Assembly: GCA_963575745.1 (NCBI GenBank)
Contig: CAUYUJ010000922.1
Coordinates: 1 to 64,000 of the forward strand
Length of the DNA: 64,000 nt
Reading direction: 5' to 3'
Source: Prorocentrum cordatum
Lineage: Eukaryota; Sar; Dinophyceae; Prorocentrales; Prorocentraceae
Below are positions 22,670 through 34,230 of the stretch, piece by piece. A program made the translations under genes and the position numbers. Positions within the stretch are counted from its first letter, which is position 1; every line of letters begins with the position of its first letter. The notes below the pieces were generated by a model, which worked only from the letters and a program-made list of their open reading frames with translations, was not told the origin of the DNA and searched no databases.

Positions 22670-22950
22670 AGCCAGCCAGCTAGCTCTCTTTGCTCCGCGC
22701 AGCGGGCGACCCGCGCGCGTCGCTGGGACTCCTCCGGGGCGACCTGCGCGCGTCGCGGGGGCTCCGTGCTGCGTTCCGCCCAGCGCCTCGCTCGCCCGTC
22801 GTCGCTCTGCCCAGCGGCAAGAGCCTTGCCCGCTATCAGCCAGCCAGCTAGCTCTCTTCGCTCCGCGCAGTGGACGACCCGCGCGCGTCGCTGGGACCCC
22901 TCCGGGGTGACCTGCGCGCGTCGCGGGGGCTCCGCGCTGCGCTGCTCCCG
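22670..22950. repeat. Tandem duplication, period about 169 bp
   Basis: CAGCCAGCCAGCTAGCTCTC followed by CGACCCGCGCGCGTCGCTGG and CGTCGCGGGGGCTCCG occurs at 22670-22785 and again at 22839-22945 with few differences. Confidence 0.85.
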
Positions 22951-23440
22951 CAGCCTTGGACTTTTGAGTGCGCGGGCAAAGAGGGAGTAAAGGAAGGGGA
23001 GGAAGCGGGCGCGATCCTCGCGGGGGGGCGCGCCGACATTGGCGTCGCGGCGCGCGGGCGATGCCGTCGGGGAGTCCCGGGGAAGCTCCTTGCGGCGGCC
23101 ACGCCCAGCGTCACGAGTATTCAGAGGCAGTCGTTGTCAAACTATTGGCATTCATACACATTTGCACCACGCTTTGTCATATTCGCATTCATGCACGTAG
23201 ACTCGCTCGCACGCAGATCATTCACAGTCAGACGCACGCGCGCAGATTCACCCGCGCTCAGTCTCCCTACGTACTCAGATCAATCGTTTTCGTTCACTTT
23301 GTGTACCACGCCACTCATGTCGGCACGCCCCTAGCACGGTTCGTTGCCTCATAGGGATCGCCACCGAAAAAATGAATCACTATTGCGGTACTCGCACCTG
23401 CATATGGTTGGGTCCCTCGTCAGGCTATTTTTTTTTTTTT

Positions 23441-23550
23441 TTGTGTCAGAGTCATCTTGAGAGGTCTGAAATCGCTTGGGCTGGAAAACTAGTTGTTCTG
23501 TGGAATTTTTTCCACATTGTATACTGTCAGGAAGCTCTACGAGTCCCCCG
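23441..23550 (+). repeat. Family I last-monomer tail, left of element B
   Basis: AGAGTCATCTTGAGAGGTCTG through GGAAGCTCTACGAGTCCCCCG. The hairpin left arm is missing; element B starts at AAGGAAATCG. Confidence 0.85.
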
Positions 23551-26550
23551 AAGGAAATCGATCGGGTCCTGGGAGATGCCAATACTACTTGTTCTCCAAG
23601 GGACCTTGTGTCGACTACTATTCGGGCCTGTACTGAACAGGAGGAAATCAAATTCACGACTGCCACCACGGGGCGGGGGCTACCACCAATCAGACCTGCA
23701 GGACTCACGGCCTGCCAGGAGATCTTGCGACGGAGGCCTGTGCCAGCGTCAGTGGATGTGCCGAGCTTGCGCAGACGTGCCAACGGACTTCGGAGGGAGT
23801 ATCGTGCGGCGTTGGCCGCGTGGACCTCTCCTGCTTCCAGACGCAAAGAGCGAGGTGGTATCAAGCACCTCATTGTGCAGGGACGGATATCTGAGGACAG
23901 GGAGGAGTGGGTGGAGGAGATCAGAGCACATACCAGACAGAGATATACTTCGGAAGAGGTCAGAGGACGGGATATGGAGATGATGGAGGAGTTGAGGAGG
24001 GATGCACAACAGAACTTATGTGACGGGTACTGCACGGAGGGACTGACGATGGCGGTGGTATGCCAGGCACGGTCTCGTCTCAAGTCCAGGCGTGCCACCG
24101 GCCCAGACAGGCTGCCTTGTGAAATACTCAAGGCATTGCCGTGGGCGACTTTACGTGGCGTTGCTCGGATGTTTGACGATATATTTCGCTTGGCACGGCA
24201 GTATCCGCAGGACTGGAGGCAGATTTTGATCGCCTTCATGCCCAAGCTGCCGAGCTTGACATCACTGACGGATGCACGGTACCTTTGCCTGCAAAACAGT
24301 CTCAGCCGTTGGTACTCTGCCTGTGTGGTGATCTTGGTCGAACAGTTCGTGTCTCGGGCTGGCCTCATGGGACCCCTGGGTATCTACGGCTTCCAAGAGG
24401 GACGTAAAACGGTGGAAATTGTGGGGGCCCTCAAGGCTCTGGCTCAACATGGGGACATCTGGGGGAAGGATCAGACGGTCCATATCGCTAACGCCGATAT
24501 CAAACAAGCATTCGACCATTGCAGTCTTCAGAATGCCAAGCGTGCTATGTGCCATGCCAATATTCCTGCCTATCTTCAGTATGCTTTGCTCTCACCGCTG
24601 GTATGCACTACGGGATCGTTAATTGTTGAGGGTATGGCAATTCACGACATCAACTGGGACGTCTGTATACGTACGGGCGGCCCTGAGGGGCCTCTCCTCT
24701 TTAACCTTATCATATGTGCCATGTGGGGACCAATTTTTCGGGAATGGGACAGTAAAGGAGTGGGGTATGTGCTGGAGGGCGTCTGTGGTGAGTATGAGCG
24801 ACGGACAATAGTGAACCACTTTGTGTGGGCGGACAACTGCTACCTCGTCTCTGCATTCCCAACTGTGTTGGCTCAGATGATGCACGATCTAACACTACCA
24901 CTACATGACTGGGGGATGAGATGGAAGGATAGCAGCTTGTTGTACATGACATGTGGGGTTAATGCGAGAGTGGACGGAGACGGACACATACTTGCCAGCG
25001 AGGATTTGTGTGTACCTGCGTGCTCGATGTATTAGGAATTTAGACTTCGACGTGTATGCAGTATGAAAGTATTGGGTCATGAGATTTTCTCCACGTACCT
25101 TGTGCCTGCTCATCCCGATGTTGAATATCGAATCAAGGAGGCTCGTGCGTGTTTCATAGGACAGTCGGATTTCTTTCGTAACCGAGCGGTAGCAGTCCGT
25201 GATAAATTTTGTCGTTATCAAGACAAGGTGCAGAGTATGGCGTTGTATTGTCTTGAGACATGTACGGCGGACACTTCCTCGCTTCACACACTCAATGCCT
25301 TCGAGGGATGGTGTCTGTGCCGTATGTTCCGACGGCCGAGGAGGGAGGAGGAGACTATGGCGGACTGGAACCGCCGAAGGTACCACGAGGCCAGAGAGCA
25401 GTTTCGATCTTATGGATTTGCGAGTTTGGTGCAACGATTTCTCCGTATGGTTTGGAACTCCGCTAAGGATGCTGCTGCCTTCATTACTATGTTATTTACT
25501 TCTTCTCATGAGGAAATATCTTCGACACAACGTACGTGGAGAGACCACCACATGACTACGGTCGCATATGGACCACTGTGGGATAGACTCAGGACGGATG
25601 CGTCTGAGTGCCTGCGAGGGTTATTCCACTTCCAGGAGGCTTCGCAGCTGAAAAGGAGACACGTCAGCTCAGGTCGAGCTATCGGACAGAGATGCTGGTT
25701 ATTTCCTTTCTGCGAATTCTATGGACTCAAGTGGTGGGAGACCTTTGTGCCGACAGATGCTGCGTACGTTCAGTTCTGCGAACACATGTGTACACGGACG
25801 ATGCTGAGTTATTTCCAGAAAAGAAAAGGGTACGGTACTACAGGTGGGGCCCTGCAGGAGGTACATACTATCACACAAAACGACCTACACACATATGGGG
25901 CTCAAGAGGGCACTACGGCTTTCAATGACAAAATGGCCAAACGAATTGCGTTACAAAACATGAAGGAGGTTGAGTACGACCTCGACTCATTTGGGATCCC
26001 TGTGTACATTTCTGGGGACAGTCTTCTGGTGGTGTCGTGGCTGCAGGGTGTCTGGAGGGTGCTTAATCGTACGTATCAGGAAAGGGTCAACAGAATGATA
26101 AACCAACTGGACAATATGTGTCAGAAGTTTGGAATTAGGCCTGCCTGTCAGGGGAGGGAGGTTGTAGACCACACATTTAGGGAATGGAACACGCGTGCAG
26201 ATGTACTCACTCATGAGGCCCGTGTCGGGCCACCAGTGATTCGAGATAGGATTGGGCTCCACGCCCCTCAGTTACAACAGGTGTTTCGCGTCTGTGCCAT
26301 CAGAGCTGGTTTCGACGGTGGCGTTTCTTGCGACGGCGTGGGGGTCGGGTGCTGGATCGATGTTGGGCGGGTTTCGAGGATCTCAAGGCAACCACTCAGC
26401 CATGAGATTATTTGGACGGAGGTGTATAGTGCGGCATTCTCGATCGATCCAACTTCAACAGTGACTGATGCCGAGATCACGGCCGTTGAGCATGCGATTG
26501 TAATCTTGCCGCGGGTTGTACATGCGTATTTCGGACAGGATGGGATGTGA
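23551..26550 (+). pseudogene. Element B ORF2: WADN reverse transcriptase and permuted RNase H (one nonsense codon)
   Basis: The frame is open over 1000 codons except TAG at 25033-25035, after which the same frame continues. The N-terminal linker is basic (RRRANGLRREYRAAL). RT has ATGPDRLPCEILKAL, IAFMPKLPS, NSLSRWYSAC, YGFQEGRK, ANADIKQAFDH (motif A, about 24495), RTGGPEGPLLFNLI (motif B), HFVWADNCYLV (motif C, 24826-24837) and KVLGHEI. RNase H motifs are YISGDSLLVVSW (about 26008), NTRADVLTHEA (about 26189), AGFDGGVS (about 26304) and STVTDAEITAVEHA (about 26458), in permuted order. All four acidic residues are present. Apart from the single stop it looks recently active. Endonuclease and ORF1 are lost by truncation. 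Confidence 0.88.
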
Positions 26551-26750
26551 TTGTGATTGTGCTCATTCACGCCTTCTCATAAGAGTTGGTCACCGTGTGT
26601 GTGTACTTGACCTCTCATCCTCATTATAAGAGTTGGCTTTCGCCTCTGATCGTTTGGATCGTCGAGGCATCCGCCTACTCCCGATACGCCCGCTTCTTGC
26701 TTCCGACTAGGCTGGAAAGCCTGCACAGTCGACCGCAAAGTCCGCAAAAA
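26551..26750 (+). other. Element B 3' UTR with conserved stem-loops
   Basis: The UTR contains AGGCTGGAAAGCCT (5-bp stem, GGAA tetraloop) at about 26708-26721, followed by CCGCAAAG/CCGCAAAAA. The same terminal block ends element C and, in shorter form (CCGCAAACCGCAAAA), element E. That suggests a shared RT recognition tail; the inference rests on conservation. Confidence 0.65.
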
Positions 26751-27531
26751 CAAAGGTTGACGGTTTACCGCCGGCGCCCAGTTATTGCCGGAAGCTTAAG
26801 AGTAATACCTCGTAGAGCTCTTCGGCATCAATGAGCTAGAGGAATTCCGGCGCAGGGTCGAGCTAGTAACTCGTAGAGCTTCCCTTAGCAAGTGACTCGT
26901 AGAGCTTCCCAGAGAGCGCAGCGGCGAAGCTTAAGAGTAATTCGAAAACGCTGGCAGGCTAGTTGGCTCGAAAAATCTCGACTGAACTTTTCACAACTTT
27001 GGCTCGGTTGAAAATTATGTTCTCGAAATCTGACCATTCGTTAGAGCTCTAGTATTTTTTCCCGTGATCTATGATCTTACTGCGGCTCGCCATCTTGATA
27101 TCAGCTCGATCGGGTGGGTATTACTATCGAAAAGCGTCATGGCGGGATCGACTGCTGAGTGCCATGTTGCCAGGTGTCGTCGGTTTTCTGAACTTAACTC
27201 GGGCTGTAGGCAAGCTACAGAGATGACAAGTACAGCTTTCGGATTCAGAATCATGATGCGCGTCTACATGTGGCAGGAGAGTGTTCAGAGCTGGCTATGT
27301 AAGAATTTACCATCGAAAAACTTCTTCACATGAGTGCTACACTTGCTTGCGTGGCTCGGTTTTTCTCAACTTAACTTGCTGTAGGCAAGCTACAGGGATG
27401 GAAAGCATAGCAAATCGATTCAGAATGCTGATGCGCGTCTACATGTGGCGGAAGATTGTTCAGAGCTGGCTATTGAAGAAGTTATGATCGAAAAACTTCT
27501 TCACATGAGTGCTACACGTGCTTGCGTGATT

Positions 27532-27616
<85 letters not shown>

Positions 27617-28262
27617 TTTTTTTCTTCCTGATTTAGAATTATAGTGGCCGTTGTCTGCTGAATCGAGAGCTCTGAACTCGGTCTGCTCTCCGATCTAGAA
27701 ACGCGAAACTATTCGTATTGTTCGAGTCATCTTCAGAGATCCTGTCGGCTCTCTGCACTTAACTCGGGCTGCAGGGGGGCTGCATAGCTGATAATCACTG
27801 GAATCGATTCGGAGATATGAGGCGCGTCCGCCTTTCGAATCGAGAGATCCGAGCTCTGTCTGCTGCCAAAACTAGATCCGCGAAACTATTCGTATTGTTT
27901 GAGTCATCCTCAGAGGTGCTATCAGTTTTCTGCATGACTCGGGCTCTAGGGGGCTACAGGGCTGGTAATCGCATAATTTGATGCAGAGACATCAGACGCG
28001 TTTGAACTCGGTCTGATACTCGAGCTAGATTTTGCCAACTATTCGTATGTTCGAGTCATCTTCAGAGATGCTGTCGATTTACGCACATAACTCGGGCTGT
28101 AGAAGAGCTACAGAGCTCGTACAGAAGACAATCCAGAAGCATCTGGGGCGTTCGGCTGTTGCATCCGAGAGGTCTGAAATTGATTGGACTGAAAAACTTC
28201 TTTTTCGGTGTAATTTTTTCCGACATTATATGTTGTCAGGAAGCTCTACGAGTCCCCTCGCG
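26751..28262 (+). repeat. Hairpin right half, mini-hairpins and divergent family I unit
   Basis: After right arm 26765-26774 come family II and mini-hairpin starts (26814-26940). A head follows at 26995-27150, then divergent monomers: CTTCTTCACATGAGTGCTACAC recurs at 27321 and 27496 (period about 175). A poly(T) tract and normal monomers precede the tail at 28240-28262. The hairpin left arm is missing at the C-short junction. Confidence 0.8.
27534..27613. repeat. 80-bp pure poly(T) tract
   Basis: Uninterrupted T run inside a divergent satellite monomer, followed by ATATTTTTTTCTTCC. It may be a degenerate retroposed tail or slippage expansion. Confidence 0.95.
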
Positions 28263-28880
28263 TGATTGAGATCGCCTCGCGTGGTCTTTTTGTTTGTTAT
28301 TGGGACTGCCTCGTGTGGTTATTCAGTGCATCTTTATTCAGTGCAGCCATGGCTGTAATGCTTGTATCTCATTTGTTCTTCTTTTCCTCACTTTATCTCT
28401 CATTGAGCTCTAACAATTCAGTGTGTGCATGTTCAGTCCCTGGCCAGGTCTCCTGGCTCTCTTGTCGCAGTCTTAGTCTTGCCTCTTCAGTGTTCTCACT
28501 GTTGTAGGGTTTAATTTTAGTTCCGCCTCATCAGTTTCATTTGACACGTTTGATCGCCTTGAGTGGTCTCCAATTGATTTGTTTTGCTGGGTGCTTCCTT
28601 CACTTTCTTGATCGTTCCGACGTGCCTGTTGATTGAGACGTACTGTGGCCTCAAAGAGGTTCGATAGTATTTGATCTCCTTAATTCATCACTTCACATTT
28701 GACGTTGAGCATAAGACTCTTGTCATACCGCGGGTTGTACAAGCGTATTTCGGAGAGCTTAGGTTGTCGTCTTCCTGATCGTCAGGATCGGTGAGGCTTC
28801 GCCTGCTCCCTATACGTCCGCGTCTTTACTTCCGACTAGGCTGGAAAGCCTGCACAGTCGACCGCAAAGTCCGCAAAAAA
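28263..28880 (+). mobile_element. C-short: 5'-truncated copy of the element C 3' region
   Basis: Homologous to 41956-42574 with only about two differences seen by eye. It ends CCGCAAAAAA before CGAAGGTTGACGG and right arm 28895-28904. The hairpin left arm was lost at the 5' junction. The central segment has no convincing coding sequence. Confidence 0.87.
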
Positions 28881-29220
28881 CGAAGGTTGACGGTTTACCG
28901 CCGGCGCCCAGTTGTTGCTTGAAGCTTAGGAGTAATTTCCGAAGAGCTCCCTGAGACCTAGAAGGTTTAAGAATAGAAGCCGGACGGTGGTAGTGCCTGC
29001 CAGGAGCTCCTCCACGGTGGTCCACAGGCCTCGCAGCGCCTCTGGCGGCCCGGCAACATGTCCGGGGGACCTTCCGGCAAGCTTCCACGCGTGCCGGCTT
29101 GCGTGCAGGCACGCATGAAAGCGTTTCTGAGAGCGCTTCTGCAGGGCCCCAGGGAGGCCCCCCAAGGCTCTAGAAGAAAGATTTCCCGTCCCCGCAATTC
29201 TCTTTGCTCTCCAGATTTTG
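28881..29220 (+). repeat. Hairpin right half and family III GC-rich repeat
   Basis: Right arm 28895-28904 is followed by family III (about 28945-29220): GAAGCCGGACGGTGGTAGTG, a region of GCGTGC / GCACGC inverted repeats, and TTTGCTCTCCAGATTTTGG at its end. Related copies are at 39088-39340 and, inverted, 52664-52922. Confidence 0.75.
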
Positions 29221-30187
29221 GACGCTGCCAAGTTCTGGGGCGCTGGACAGCTAGCTGGCAGAAATAATCTCGACGGACATTTTCAGGACTTTTGGTCGGT
29301 TGAAAAATTTGTTCTCGAAATTCAACAATTCGTTTGAGCTCTAGTATTTTTACCATGATATTGGATATTATTCCCGCTCGCCGTGTTAATCTCAGCTCGA
29401 TCGGGTACCTTTCACTGCAAAAAGCTCTGTGGCGGGATCGTCTGTTTCGGGTCATCTTGTCACGCGCTGACGGTTTTCTCAAGATAGCTCGAGCTTCAGC
29501 ACAGCTACAGAGCTGGAGAGCACAGCTAGTCGATTCAGAATGATGAGGTGCGCTCGCTTGTTGAATCTAGAGGTCTGAACTCGGTCTGCTAGCCGAGCTA
29601 GGTCCGCAAAGCTATTCGTACTATTCGAGTCATCTTCACAGACGCTCTCGGTTTTCTGTACTTATCTCGAGCTACAAGAAAGCTACAAAGCTGATACGTA
29701 CTTAACTGATTCGAACTTATCAGTGGCCGTTGTCTGTTGAATCTAAACTCCTTCTGCTGTCCGATCCAGAAGCGCGAATCTATTTGTATTGTTCAAGGCA
29801 TCTTGAGAGATGCTGTCGGTTTCGGAGACATCAGGTGCGTCAGCCTTTCGAAGCTCGGAACTCTGTCTGCTGCGCGAACTAGGTCGGCGAAACTATTCGT
29901 ATTGTTCGAGATCCTGAGAGGTGCTGTCGGTTTCCTGCACTTAACTCGGGCTGTAGGGGGGCTGCAGGGCTACGCGTACGCCTCTCGCATGCAGAGGTCT
30001 GAACTCGGTCTGATAGTCGAGCTAGGTTTGCCAAACTGTTCATATTGTTCGAGTCATCCTGAGAGGTGCTGTCGATTTACGCACGTAACTCGGGCTATAG
30101 AAAAGCCACAGAGCTCGTACAGAAGACAATCCAGAAGCATGGTGGGCGGGCTGTTGCATCCAAGGTTTTGCAATTTTTCCAAAGATA
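29221..30187 (+). repeat. Family I satellite unit, truncated
   Basis: A head (TCTGGGGCGCTGGACAG) and about four and a half monomers are present, interrupted at 30187 by a family II copy instead of the usual tail. Confidence 0.85.
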
Positions 30188-30832
30188 TACTCGTTGAACT
30201 CTTCGGCATCGATGAGCTAGAGGAATTCTAGCGCGGGGTGGAGCTAGTTGGTCGACCTGGCCAAAAAAGGACAAAGTGATTTTTTTTGGGTGGTTTTGCG
30301 AAAAATTGAAAGATATTTGACAATTCATTTTGAGGAACCAGATTTTTCGCACCTATAGTGGGTTTTGCCGCGTCTGCCAGTACAATTTCCAGGTCTGTAG
30401 GTGCAGTATTACTATCAAAAGACTTGGGGGAACGGACGTAAAGTAAAAGCAGAAAAACGTGATTTTTCGAGTTTGTTCTTTCTCACCCAGAAGCTTTCTC
30501 TCTGTGTTTCGACGATCGCCGTGCAAGAAAAGAGCTCTACGAGGTTCCCTGCGGTAGCCAGGTTGACGGTTTACCGCCAGTTCCAGTTTGACAATTCATA
30601 TTAAGGAAGCAGATTTTTTCGCACCTGTAGACGACTATGAGGGCCTCTCTGTCTTAGTATGAGCTCTGTAGGAATCATCTTAATGTCGGCACGAAAAAAA
30701 TCAATTTTTCCCTTGTTCGAGAAATGCTTCCAGAAGCTCTCTCTTTCTTCTCTGAGCACTCTTACGCGTGAAAGGAGCTCTACGAGGTTGCCGGGGGTGA
30801 CCAGGTTGACGGTTCACCGCCGGCGCCAGTTC
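30188..30832 (+). repeat. Two family II repeats in tandem
   Basis: The first copy (30188-about 30590) starts ACTCGTTGAACTCTTCGGC and ends with a partly decayed hairpin (CCTGCGGTAGCC ... TTTACCGCC) and CAGT. The second is a 5'-truncated copy ending in GGGGGTGACCAGG ... TTCACCGCCGG at about 30830. Confidence 0.78.
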
Positions 30833-31814
30833 CGGGGCGCTGGAGAGCTAGTTGGCAAGGAAAATCTCGACGGACCTTTTGCTGACTTTTGGTCGGTTGA
30901 AAATGTTGTTCTCGAAATTCAAGAATTCGTTTGAGCTCTAGTATTTTTTCCCGTGATATTAGATCTTATTCCCGCTCGCCATCTTGATCTCAGCTCGATC
31001 GGGTACCTTTTACTGCCAAAAAGCAGGCAGGCGGGATCGGCCGTTTCGAGTCATCTTGTCACGCGGTGTCGGTTTTCTCAAGATAACTCGAGCTTCAGGA
31101 CAGCTAAAGAGCTGGTAAGGACAGCTAATCGATTCAGAGTGATCAGGCGCGTTCGCCTGTTGAAGCCAGAGGTCTGAATTCGGTCTGCTAGCCGAGCTAG
31201 GTGCGCAAACCTATTCGTATTATTCGAGTCCTTGACAGGCGCTCTCGGTTTTCAGTACTTAACTCGAGCTACAGGACAGCTGAAGAGCTGATACGTACAG
31301 AATCTGATTCAGAATCATCAGTGGCCGTTGTCTGTTGAATCCAGAGCTCTGAACTCGGTCTGCTGCCCGATCTAGAATCGCGAAACTATTCGTATTGTTC
31401 GAGTCATCCTGAGAGGTGCTGTCGGTTTCCTGCACTTAACTCGGCTGCAGGGGGGGCTGCAGGGCTGGTAATCACAGGGATCGATTCAGAGACATCAGAC
31501 GCGTCCGCCTGTCGCATGCGGAGGTCTGAACTCGGTCTGATACTCGAACTAGGTTTGCCAAACTATTCGTATTGTTCGAGTCATCTTGAGAGGTGCTGTC
31601 GATTTAAGCACGTAACTCGGGCTGTAGGAGAGCTACAGAGCTCGTGCAGAAGACAATCTAGAAGCATCGGGGGCGTTCGGCTGTTGCATCCGAGAGGTCT
31701 CAAATTGCCTGGGCTGAAAAATCATTTTTTCGGTGTAATTTTTTCGACATTATATGTTGTCAGGAAGCTCTACGAGTCCCGCGGCGGTAACAAAGGTTGA
31801 CGGTTTACCGCCGG
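30833..31814 (+). repeat. Family I satellite unit with intact hairpin (31781-31814)
   Basis: The unit starts TTCCGGGGCGCTGGAGAG, with a head, about five monomers and a tail. The arms are GCGGCGGTAA and TTACCGCCGG and the loop is CAAAGGTTGACGG. Unoccupied. Confidence 0.88.
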
Positions 31815-32794
31815 CGCCCAGTTGGTCGACCCGGCCAGAAAGGACAAAGTGGTAACTTAACTCGTAGAGCTTCCCTTAGCAAGCTATTGCTGGAAGCTTA
31901 ACAGTAATTCCGGGGCGCTGGAGAGCTAGTTGGCAAGAAAAATCTCGACGGACCTTTTAAACTTTGTTCTCGAAAGTCCTCTATTAGATCTTACTCCCGC
32001 TCGCCATCTTGATCTCAGCTCGATCGGGTACCTTTTACTGCCAAAAAGCGTCCAGGCGGGATCGGCCGTTTCAAGTCATCTTGGTACGCGCTGTCGGTTT
32101 TCTCAAGATAACTCCAGCTTCAGGACAGCTACAGAGCTGGTAAGCACAGCTAATCGATTCAGAATGATCAGGCGCGTTGGCCTGTTGAACCCAGAGGTCT
32201 GAACTCGGTCTGCCAGCCGAGCTAGGTCTGCAAACCTATTCGTATTATTCGAGTCATCTTGACAGACGCTCTCGGTTTTCTGTACTTAACTCGAGCTACA
32301 GGACAGCTACAGAGCTGATGCGTACAGAATCTGATTCAGAATCATCAGTGATCGTTGTCTGTTGAATCTAGAGCTCTGAACTCGGTCTGCTGCCCGATCT
32401 AGAATCGCGAAACTATTCGTATTGTTCGAGGCATCTTGAGAGATGCTGTCGGTTCTCTGCACTTAACTCGAGCTGTAGGGGGGCTGCATGGCTGGTATTC
32501 ACTGGATTCGATTCAGAGCATCAGGCGCGTCTGCCTGTCGAATCCAGAGCTCCGCACTCTGTCTGCTGCCCGAACTGGGTCCGTAAAACTATCCGTGTTG
32601 TTCGAGTCATCCTGAGGGTGCTGTGGGTTTCCTCCACTTAGCTCGGGCTGTAGGGGGGCTGCAGGGCTGGTTATAACAGGAATCGATTGAGAGACATCAG
32701 ACAGGTATGCAGAGGTCTGAACTCGGGCATTACATGTTGTCAGGAAGCTCTACGAGTCCCCCGGCGGTAACAAAGGTTGACGGTTTACCGCCGG
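31815..32794 (+). repeat. Family II fragment, mini-hairpin and family I unit with intact hairpin (32761-32794)
   Basis: A family II stretch (GGTCGACCCGGCCAGAAAGG) runs into a mini-hairpin unit at about 31860-31906, then a head missing part of its centre, about four monomers, and a perfect hairpin. Confidence 0.85.
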
Positions 32795-33104
32795 CGCCAA
32801 GTTTGGGTGGTTTTGCAATTTGTTGAAAGATATTTGACAATTCATTTTGAGAAAGCAGATTTTTCGCACCTGTAAACGACTATGAGGGCCTCTCTGTCTT
32901 AGTATGAGCTCTGTAGGCGCACTTTTACTATCAAAACACTTGGCGGAACCATCTTCATCGACACGAAAATATCAATTTTTCTTTTCTTCGACAAAATGCT
33001 TCTAGAAGCTCTCTCTTTCGACTCCGAGCACTCTTACGCGTGAACTGAGCTCTACGAGGTTTCCGGCGGTGACCAGGTTGACGGTTCACCGCCGGCGCCA
33101 GTTC
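32795..33104 (+). repeat. Family II variant with GGTGA-type hairpin
   Basis: The body has AGCAGATTTTTCGCACCTG and ends GAGCTCTACGAGG, hairpin CCGGCGGTGA ... TTCACCGCCGG (about 33065-33096) and CGCCAGT. Confidence 0.8.
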
Positions 33105-34230
33105 GGACGCACTGGCGGGCTAGTTGGCTCGAAAAATCTCGACGGATCTTTTGCTCACTTTTGCTCAGTTGAAAATTATGTTCTCAAAATTTGAACATTC
33201 GTTAGGGCTCTAGTATTTTTTCCCGTGATATTAGATCTTATTCCCGCTCGCCATCTTGCTCTCAGTTCGATCGGGTGAATATTACTATCGAAAAGCACTG
33301 TGGCGGGATCGGCCGTTTCGAGTCATCTTAATACGCGTTGTCGGTATTTTGAATTTAACAGGAGATAGAGGACAGCTACAGAGCTGGTAAGCACAGGTTA
33401 TCGATTCGGAATTATCAGACGCGTTCGTCTGTCCCATCCAGAGGTCTGAAATCGGTCTGCTAGCTGAGCTAGGTCCGCAAACCTGTTCGTATTATTCGAG
33501 TGATCTTGACAGATGCTCTCTGCTTTCTGTACTTAACTCGAGCTATAGGACAGGCACAGAGCTGATACTTACAGAAACCGATTCAGAATCATCAGTCGCG
33601 TTTGTCTGTTCAATCCAGAGCTCTGAACTCGCTCTGCTGCCCGATCTAGAATCGCGAAACTATTCGTATTGTTCGAGTCGTCTTGAGAGGTGCTGTCGGT
33701 TTTCTGCACTTAACTTGGGCTGGAGGGGGGGGGTGGCTACAATGCTGCTGGTCACAGAAATCGATTTGAAGACATCAGGCGCGTCCGACTTTCGAACCCA
33801 GAGCTCGGAACTCGGTCTGCTGCCCGAACTCATTCTGCGAAACTATTTCGAGTTATCTGTCGTTTTTCTGCACTTAAATCGGGCTGTAGGGGGGCGCAGG
33901 GCTGGTAATCAAAGCAATCGATTCGGAGACATCACACGCGTCTGTCTCTCGGATTCAGAGGTCTGAACTCGGTCTGATACTAGCTCGGTTGCCAAACTGT
34001 TCGTTATGTTCGAGTCATCTTGAGAGATGCTGTCTATTTACGCACGTAACTCGGGCTGTAGGAGGGCTACAGAGCTCGTACAGAAGACAATCCAGAAGCA
34101 TCGGGGGCGGTCGGCTGTTGCATCGAGAGGTCTGAAATCGCTCGGTCCGAAAAACTATTCGTTCTCTGCATTTTTTCCACATTATATATTGTCAGGAAGC
34201 TCTACGAGTCCCCGGGCGGTAACAAAGGTT
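33105..34230 (+). repeat. Family I satellite unit with occupied hairpin (left half)
   Basis: A head, about five monomers and a tail are present. The left arm region CCGGGCGGTAA is at 34212-34222, followed by CAAAGGTT at 34223-34230 and then element D. Confidence 0.86.

Larger units (their letters stand above)
21424..23440. other. About 2-kb foreign insert in a satellite T-run, carrying minisatellite
   Basis: A satellite monomer that normally reads CTGTTTTTTTT...AGAGTCATC is split here. The insert starts CCCAACCATCC and ends with a T-run at 23424-23440 before GTGTCAGAGTCATC. It contains (CAT)n (about 21510-21590), the 90-bp minisatellite, a GC-rich duplication (22670-22945) and about 350 bp without recognisable features. 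Its origin is unknown. Long open frames in it follow from the period being a multiple of three. Confidence 0.7.
23551..26750 (+). mobile_element. Element B: 5'-truncated WADN-clade LINE in a hairpin
   Basis: The 3' end is CCGCAAAG, TCCGCAAAAA, then CAAAGGTTGACGG and right arm 26765-26774. The 5' end replaces the hairpin left arm, leaving only CCCCCG, so a small target deletion accompanied insertion and no duplication can be read. The copy starts in the linker upstream of the RT. Its 3' 219 bp recur at 15593-15811. Confidence 0.88.

Noticed and set aside
21648-22910. 420-aa + strand and 257-aa - strand repeat proteins
   Set aside because: The 90-bp period is a multiple of three, so several frames on both strands remain open. 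Copies contain indels that would break a real repeat protein.
15593-26751. LTR retrotransposon bounded by the 219-bp direct repeats at 15593-15811 and 26533-26751
   Set aside because: The repeats are explained as 3' ends of two separate LINE copies, each followed by an A-rich tail and the target duplication. No primer-binding site, protease or integrase is present between them.
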